Of a stretch of DNA of 9,000 nucleotides, positions 4,284 to 9,000 are shown piece after piece. This stretch comes from Acidobacteriota bacterium (GTDB lineage Bacteria > Acidobacteriota > Blastocatellia > Pyrinomonadales > Pyrinomonadaceae). Under the pieces are notes generated by a model. That model worked only from the letters and a program-made list of their open reading frames with translations. It was not told the DNA's origin and did not search any database. How positions within the stretch are numbered: position 1 is the first letter of the stretch; each line of letters opens with the position of its first letter. The translations under genes and the position numbers were made by a program. The stretch lies in contig JAHEEZ010000143.1 in NCBI GenBank assembly GCA_024640445.1, positions 1-9,000 on the forward strand, read 5' to 3'.

Positions 4284-6859
4284 GCAGAAGTATTCTCATA
4301 GCCGCATCGATAGTAATTCTCCTGAGTTCATTGCCGGTATTCGGCCAGCTCAACCGTTCGGCAGGTGTGCAGAAACGCGGAAACCAGATACAGAACGTTA
4401 GGTTCACTGGAGTAGAAGCAGTTTCGGACGGCAACGGAGCTCTTTTGCGCTGGAGTACCGGTTTTGAGCGCGACAACCTAGGATTTACGGTTTTCCGGGC
4501 CTCCGCGAAGGGTTGGGAGAAACTGGGGGCCAATATCGTGCCGGGCAGTTACTTCTCAATCGAACCTCACGAAACGTACGGTCGGGATTACAGGTTCTTC
4601 GATCCGAAAGGAGATTTCAGTTCAAGATACTTCGTACAGGCGTCAGACCTGTATGGGAGATCGTATGACTCAGCCGCCGTTTACCCCGGATATTCTTCGG
4701 ATTTCGCCTCGATCGCCGGAACCGATTCCAAGACGATGATCGAAGCGACTCTTTCCGCGAATCCGATCACCAGCAAGAACGAGACTTTTGCGCCGAAACA
4801 GATCGCGACCGGCTCCGGGAATTTGCCGCCGAACCAGGCGACTCAGTTTTGGGTGGCCGCCCGGCCGGGGGTCAAATTGGGCGTCAAGAGTGAAGGTATC
4901 TACAGGGTTTCCCGAACGGAGCTTGAGAACGCCGGTTTTGATGTGAACACGGACCCCGAATTGTGGCAGCTTTACCTGAACGGCAACGAGCAGTCGATCA
5001 TTGTCGACTCGAACGGAGATTTCATAGAGTTCTATGGTAAAGGCATCGATATTCCCGAAACTGACGTAAACATCTATTTTCTGGTTGTCGGGGATGTGGC
5101 CGGGGCGCGAATTTCGAACGTTACCAGGACTCCCGCCGGCTCTGATCCGGTCGCCAGCTATGACCAGCAGTTCTATCGCCGGGATCGTTCGCTTTACGCT
5201 TCATCCGTTCTGAACGGACCGGAAGAGAACTACTTTGGAACTGTGGTCAGGAGCACTCCTTCTACCATCCAGTTCGCCGTAGACGGTATAGACTTCAGCG
5301 TGCTGAAGGCGACCGTACAGATCGGGCTTCAGGGCTTCACGGCAACCCCGCACAAAGTAAGGGTGAAGGTCAACGGCGTGCCGTTTGGATCGCTTACTTT
5401 CTACGGCGGCACCTATATGGTTGCAGACGTGGGAATTCCGACCGCGATACTGGTAAATGGCATAAACACAATTGAACTCGCGGCAATATCCGGCGGAGTC
5501 GATCTGAGTCTTGTAACGTCAATAAGGGTCAGATATAACCGCAATTATCTGGCAAGGAGCAACGGACTGGATTTCGCGGTGCCTGAGAACAAACAGGCGG
5601 TTTTGACAGGTTTCACAGATCCGGCGATCCGTGTGTTCGACGTTTCCTTTCCTGATTCCCCGGCGCTCGTCGACAACATCGCCATTGATCCGCAAGCAAA
5701 TCTCGGCACCGAGTACCAGGCGACCATTCCCGCGAACAGCGCGGCGATGATGTTCGCAACAGCGGATTCTGCTGTGAAGAGCGTATTTTCGATCTCGGCG
5801 AACACACCATCGACTCTCTCATCCGTATTGAATTCGGGGGATATGCTGATCGTTTCCTACAAGGACTGGATGACCGAAGCGGGTGATTGGGCAACTTATC
5901 GGCAGAACAACGGGATCGATGCGGTCTTGGTCGATGTGGAAGACGTATATGACGAGTTCGGCTACGGGATAAGGAGCTCCGAATCGGTAAAGGAGTTCAT
6001 CCACTACGCCAGGCTCAACTGGGCGACCGGCCCGGGCTACGTATTGTTGCTGGGTGACGCGAGTTACGATCCCAGAAACTACCTCGGCTTTGGGTTCTTC
6101 GATTTTGTTCCTACGGAACTTGTCGATACGGCATACGAGGAAACGGGCAGCGATGAGGCGCTTGCGGATTATGATGAGGATGGCCTTTCGGAGATCTCGA
6201 TCGGCAGGGCTCCCGTCAGGAGCGGCACCCAGGCAACGGCGTCCCTTGCAAAAGTAATGGGCTTCGAACAGTCTGTCGGCACGGCCGCTGCGAGGGGATC
6301 GCTTTGCGTAAGCGATCTTTTCGATCTTGTCGATTTTGAGGCCCTTTGCGGAAGAGTTCAGGCTGAATTACCGGGAACGATCCCGGCCGCTGCGGTAAAT
6401 CGAGGCGATGTGGACGCGAAAGCGACGATGCTGAACGAGATGAATCTAGGGAAGTATCTGGTCAATTACTCGGGCCACGGGGGTTCCACGTTCTGGGCTC
6501 AGTCGAACTTCTTTAGCGTTGGTGACGTCGCAACGCTTACAAATGCAAATGACCTCACCATCTTTACAATGCTCACCTGTCTGAACGGATACTTCATAGA
6601 ACCCGACAGGGACAGCCTCAGTGAGCGGCTCTTTAACAAGATCGGCGGCGCCTCGGTAGCGGTCTGGTCGTCTTCAGGAAAGACAACACCTGACGTCCAG
6701 GAAATACTCGCCCGCAGGTTCTATAGCCAACTCGGCAACAACCCCGCGCTGGACAGGATCGGGGACCTTGTCAAGGATGCCAAGACCGCGGTTGTCGCGG
6801 GCAGGGATGTCAGATTGTCGTGGACGCTCCTGGGCGATCCCGCAATGAAGGTAAAATAG
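4280..6859 (+). CDS. Secreted C25-family (gingipain-like) cysteine peptidase
   Basis: The 859-residue product starts with a signal peptide (hydrophobic SILIAASIVILLSSLPVFG, likely cut near residue 22). Residues about 39-136 resemble a fibronectin-III domain (ALLRWSTGFERDNLGFTVFR). About 190-310 resemble the N-terminal region of C25 proteins (GIYRVSRTELENAGF from 206; DFIEFYGKGID). A beta-rich segment follows. The catalytic domain runs from about 522 to the end: LLGD (590-593), a possible Ca-binding DYDEDG (630-635), His733 in YSGHGG and Cys767 in LTCLNGYF. The 34-residue His-Cys spacing is close to that of gingipain R (His211, Cys244). The protein ends at LLGDPAMKVK, just after the catalytic fold, with no immunoglobulin-like, sorting or anchor domain. 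The family cleaves proteins outside the cell; specificity cannot be read here. PorU, the type IX secretion sortase, is a related C25 family, so a PorU-like role is an alternative. The start was chosen because it gives the signal peptide. Confidence 0.9.
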   Translation: MSRSILIAASIVILLSSLPVFGQLNRSAGVQKRGNQIQNVRFTGVEAVSDGNGALLRWSTGFERDNLGFTVFRASAKGWEKLGANIVPGSYFSIEPHETYGRDYRFFDPKGDFSSRYFVQASDLYGRSYDSAAVYPGYSSDFASIAGTDSKTMIEATLSANPITSKNETFAPKQIATGSGNLPPNQATQFWVAARPGVKLGVKSEGIYRVSRTELENAGFDVNTDPELWQLYLNGNEQSIIVDSNGDFIEFYGKGIDIPETDVNIYFLVVGDVAGARISNVTRTPAGSDPVASYDQQFYRRDRSLYASSVLNGPEENYFGTVVRSTPSTIQFAVDGIDFSVLKATVQIGLQGFTATPHKVRVKVNGVPFGSLTFYGGTYMVADVGIPTAILVNGINTIELAAISGGVDLSLVTSIRVRYNRNYLARSNGLDFAVPENKQAVLTGFTDPAIRVFDVSFPDSPALVDNIAIDPQANLGTEYQATIPANSAAMMFATADSAVKSVFSISANTPSTLSSVLNSGDMLIVSYKDWMTEAGDWATYRQNNGIDAVLVDVEDVYDEFGYGIRSSESVKEFIHYARLNWATGPGYVLLLGDASYDPRNYLGFGFFDFVPTELVDTAYEETGSDEALADYDEDGLSEISIGRAPVRSGTQATASLAKVMGFEQSVGTAAARGSLCVSDLFDLVDFEALCGRVQAELPGTIPAAAVNRGDVDAKATMLNEMNLGKYLVNYSGHGGSTFWAQSNFFSVGDVATLTNANDLTIFTMLTCLNGYFIEPDRDSLSERLFNKIGGASVAVWSSSGKTTPDVQEILARRFYSQLGNNPALDRIGDLVKDAKTAVVAGRDVRLSWTLLGDPAMKVK

Positions 6860-6863
6860 AGGT

Positions 6864-6877
6864 CCTTCGAATGAAGG
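6864..6877. other. Small hairpin just after the C25 stop
   Basis: CCTTC (6864-6868) pairs with GAAGG (6873-6877) around a GAAT loop, 4 bp past the stop codon and 8 bp before the main terminator stem. It may stabilise the transcript end or be incidental. Confidence 0.3.
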
Positions 6878-6885
6878 GCAAAGTA

Positions 6886-6916
6886 AAACGGCGGCTTTCA
6901 GGTGAAGCCGCCGTTT
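6886..6916. terminator. Bidirectional intrinsic terminator between convergent genes
   Basis: AAACGGCGGCTT (6886-6897) and AAGCCGCCGTTT (6905-6916) form a perfect 12-bp stem with a 7-nt loop. On the plus strand GCTGTTTT follows. On the minus strand the stem is followed by TACTTT after the stem's own T residues. It lies centrally between the C25 stop (6859) and the FHA-gene stop (6942), as expected for a shared terminator of convergent transcription units. Confidence 0.85.
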
Positions 6917-6941
6917 GCTGTTTTCCAACTATGAAGCGAGG

Positions 6942-7922
6942 CTACTGCCTTGGCTGAATGCGCATTAAATAACTGCAGACCCCGAGAGGCTGTCCCGGCA
7001 ACAGCTGGATCCGTTGTCCGATCGGCAGTTCCCGGTTGTTTATCGTCGCAGGGTTTCTTCCCTCATTGATAACGGTGAAATTGCCGAGCCGGTCAAGTAT
7101 TAGGACGACGTGTCTTCTACTTACCTCCGGATCCCCTTTGAGCGCAATATCAACCGGTTTTGATTTTGATCCTCGGCCGATCACCACTTCGCTCTGGAAC
7201 ACCGGAATAACGGTTTGCCTGACGCCATCCTTCCACACCTCCAGGTCATATAAAGACACTTTTCTCGTGCTGACGGCGGTGAGTTCCTCATCATCGCCCC
7301 CGGTTACAGGCGTAACCTGCGCAAACGCCCGGTTGCCGCCGGTCTGCGCTGCGCCCTCTCGCGAATTCTTGATGAAATTCGGCGTTTCCAGGTTCCTCGG
7401 AGTGCTGCCGCGGGGCGGAACGGCTGGACGGGCCTGGCGAATCGTCTCTTCAGGAAGAGGCTTTGAAGCAGGCTGCTTCCTCGCGAGAACTCCTGTTTTT
7501 CCCGATGAACTGTCTTCCCAACTGTGCTGGACGCGAATATCTCCGGGCTCAAGGGTGCCGTCCACTCTCAATTCAACCGCAAACGACTGGGTTTCCAGCT
7601 TCTTTTTGCCCGCAAGCTCCTTGGCACGCTCGGCGAGAACGTGGTAAAGCCCCTGTTCAAGGCCTCTGCGTTTTGCCCCACGCCATTCCTTGTCGTCCTT
7701 TTCACTGAGGAAGATCAGGTACTCGGTCGGGATTATCGTTGTTCCCTGAGGAAGCGGGACCATTTCATCCTGCATAACGCTCTCAACTTCCCGTGCGATC
7801 TTTACGATGAACTCTTCAGCGCTGCTGCGGGGCTTTACCTGAGCATCACGCGCGGCCTGCTCAAGAACAAGCTCGGCGCTTTCACCGTCGATCCATCTTC
7901 TGACTTTGTCGAGAACGCTCAT
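6942..7922 (-). CDS. DUF3662 (FhaA N-terminal-like) and FHA domain protein
   Basis: This 326-residue cytoplasmic protein has no signal peptide or membrane helix. Residues about 1-135 resemble the DUF3662 domain at the N-terminus of mycobacterial FhaA (VPLPQGTTIIPTEYLIFLSE is the best-matching stretch). A low-complexity Pro/Gly/Thr linker (about 136-222) follows. A C-terminal FHA domain (about 226-322) has the conserved phosphopeptide-binding residues IGRG (248-251), SRRH (268-271) and the Asn-containing loop NPATINN (290-296). FHA domains bind phosphothreonine, so the likely role is to read phosphorylation made by the kinase encoded just upstream. The two genes overlap by one base (TAATG) and AAGGA (7928-7932) lies 5 nt before the ATG. 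FhaA is the nearest well-known relative in layout; orthology is not established. The gene ends at the bidirectional terminator. Confidence 0.9.
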   Translation of the reverse strand: MSVLDKVRRWIDGESAELVLEQAARDAQVKPRSSAEEFIVKIAREVESVMQDEMVPLPQGTTIIPTEYLIFLSEKDDKEWRGAKRRGLEQGLYHVLAERAKELAGKKKLETQSFAVELRVDGTLEPGDIRVQHSWEDSSSGKTGVLARKQPASKPLPEETIRQARPAVPPRGSTPRNLETPNFIKNSREGAAQTGGNRAFAQVTPVTGGDDEELTAVSTRKVSLYDLEVWKDGVRQTVIPVFQSEVVIGRGSKSKPVDIALKGDPEVSRRHVVLILDRLGNFTVINEGRNPATINNRELPIGQRIQLLPGQPLGVCSYLMRIQPRQ

Positions 7923-9000
7923 TAATTTCCTTTTAAGGCTATGGTCTCTACACCGCTCCGGGTTTTTCCACTGATCCAGCCTCTGTCAGCAAAGTCAGGA
8001 TTCGTTTTTGGCGTCCCGTATTCGATCACCTCCACCTGATACCAATGGCCATCACTGGAGATCACCTTGAGCCGGGAACCTTTCGACACAAGCCCGATGC
8101 GAGGGTTATCCGTGCTCGGATCCAGTCGCAGGTTGATGTTCATTAACGCTGTTGCTTCCCTGGCCCCGAACAACGAGGAAAACGTCGGAAGAGAAACTCG
8201 CGTGAGGACGTAATTATATGTCGCATATAGTCCAGCCGCAAAGACAGCGATCAGGACCGCCGAAACCACGAGCCGACGCATAAGCTTCGGTCCGCGTCCG
8301 GGCGAAACAATGTCGGCAGCCGACTCGCCGGTTTCAAGCGCATTGGCGCTCTCTGTTGCCGGGGGGGCATAGACCGCGGGCGTCGGCGATTCGGCCTGGC
8401 CGTTCTCGAGTATCGAGATTCCCGTGCCGGGACGCTTGCTGATCGGGATCCGCTGCAGCTTCAATTCACGGGCCGTATCGAATTTCGGACGAATCGGCGC
8501 TGTCGGGTTATAGCCTTTGCTGTAAACAGCTTTTGGTGCGGCGTGTTCCAGTTGGGCCGCGAGCGCGGGTCGCTTCTCGGTTTCCCCCGCAAACCGTTTC
8601 AACTCCGAAAGATCGTCCCAGAACTCCAATGCGTTCTGCTGCCGCGCTGAAGGGTCATCCGACGTGGCTCTATGAAGTATTTCCAGAAGCCGGTCAGCCC
8701 ACGCAAGTTCGCGCAATTGCAGGGGCAAGGCAGTAACGGCCCCGTTTGTAAAGAACCGCGGTGACTCACCCGTGATAAGGACATACGCGGTCTTCGCCAT
8801 GGAATAAACGTCCGCCGCCGGCGTCAGCTCGACAATGCCGAGTTTGCCCGTAGTTCCGGAATAAAGCGGACTGTGTTCGGGAGGTGCGTAAAGGTTGGTC
8901 CCGACCCTTGTTATCGGAGCCTCAGATTCGGACATGCGGGCGACGCCGAAATCGGCGATCTTGACGACGCTGTGATCGGCGGTCAGCAGGAGGTTTTGAG
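7922..9000 (-). CDS. Transmembrane Ser/Thr protein kinase with C-terminal SH3b domain (N-terminus outside window)
   Basis: The frame stays open through the window edge, giving at least 358 residues. The ATG at 8935 lies after the DFG motif, so it is internal. The visible part starts in the catalytic region of a Hanks-type kinase: QNLLLTADHSVVKIADFGVAR holds the metal-binding Asn and the DFG (8945-8953). A GT-x-x-Y activation segment, PPE in place of APE, and DVYSMA (usually DxxSxG) follow. The catalytic HRD and Lys lie outside the window. Next come a Pro/Thr/Ala-rich juxtamembrane stretch, one membrane helix (RLVVSAVLIAVFAAGLYATYNY, bases about 8207-8275) and an SH3b-like domain (7958-8149; NLRLDPS...GSRLKVISSDGHWYQVEV...RGWISG). 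By topology the SH3b lies outside the cytoplasm and may bind or sense cell wall, as PASTA domains do in other kinases. The gene is coupled to the FHA gene by a TAATG overlap. Confidence 0.92.
   Translation of the reverse strand, partial: QNLLLTADHSVVKIADFGVARMSESEAPITRVGTNLYAPPEHSPLYSGTTGKLGIVELTPAADVYSMAKTAYVLITGESPRFFTNGAVTALPLQLRELAWADRLLEILHRATSDDPSARQQNALEFWDDLSELKRFAGETEKRPALAAQLEHAAPKAVYSKGYNPTAPIRPKFDTARELKLQRIPISKRPGTGISILENGQAESPTPAVYAPPATESANALETGESAADIVSPGRGPKLMRRLVVSAVLIAVFAAGLYATYNYVLTRVSLPTFSSLFGAREATALMNINLRLDPSTDNPRIGLVSKGSRLKVISSDGHWYQVEVIEYGTPKTNPDFADRGWISGKTRSGVETIALKGN
7928..7932 (-). promoter_or_regulatory. Shine-Dalgarno of the FHA gene inside the kinase gene end
   Basis: On the minus strand AAGGA precedes the ATG (7922-7920) by 5 nt. 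It falls within the last codons of the kinase gene, whose TAA (7924-7922) shares one base with that ATG. This supports both the chosen start and translational coupling. Confidence 0.75.

Noticed and set aside
7036..7647. 203-codon plus-strand open frame opposite the FHA gene
   Set aside because: It is antisense to a gene with clear DUF3662 and FHA motifs, and its product is a serine/threonine/proline-rich shadow without a ribosome binding site.
8935..8937. ATG at 8935 as the start of the kinase gene
   Set aside because: The frame continues upstream through DFG and the catalytic Asn to the window edge, so this Met is inside the kinase domain.

Overview
The window looks like a chromosomal core segment from a Gram-negative-type bacterium of moderate GC content. 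The best guess is an Acidobacteriota member, perhaps class Blastocatellia. This rests on three things: a Hanks-type kinase coupled to a DUF3662-FHA protein, a secreted C25 (gingipain-like) peptidase with an N-terminal fibronectin-III-like domain, and an intergenic patchwork of short G/C-rich repeat phrases (such as ACCGCAGAG...CGCGGAGA and CCCCGGGT...ACCCGGGG). The assignment is inference; no marker gene settles it.

Layout. Bases 1-425 (+) hold the C-terminal 140 residues of ClpP, cut by the window edge. Bases 489-1727 (+) hold a complete ClpX. Bases 1728-2233 have no credible gene and carry repeats and hairpins: a 24-bp tandem repeat, two opposed copies of an 18-nt element, and a long hairpin. 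Bases 2234-3964 (-) encode an exported gamma-glutamyltransferase. A divergent 315-bp region (3965-4279) carries candidate promoters for both neighbours. It also carries a leader in which one CCCGAA block can pair with either of two flanking TTCGGG blocks, and a five-codon mini-ORF whose stop overlaps the next start. Bases 4280-6859 (+) encode an 859-residue secreted C25-family cysteine peptidase. A 12-bp-stem bidirectional terminator (6886-6916) separates it from a convergent operon on the minus strand: a transmembrane Ser/Thr kinase with a C-terminal SH3b domain (7922 to beyond 9000, N-terminus outside the window), followed with a TAATG overlap by a DUF3662-FHA protein (6942-7922).

How they work together. 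ClpP and ClpX form the ATP-dependent ClpXP protease; clpP-clpX is the usual gene order. GGT and the C25 peptidase are both exported and may both act on peptides outside the cytoplasm, but they are divergently transcribed and no functional link is shown. The kinase-FHA pair looks like a phosphothreonine signalling module: the kinase phosphorylates on Thr/Ser, the FHA domain reads phosphothreonine, and the SH3b domain beyond the membrane helix may sense the cell wall.

I did not find a clearly new multi-gene system. The points most worth checking are the leader upstream of the C25 gene, the kinase-SH3b/FhaA-like pair, the apparent lack of a sorting domain on the C25 peptidase, and the repeat mosaic at 1728-2233.
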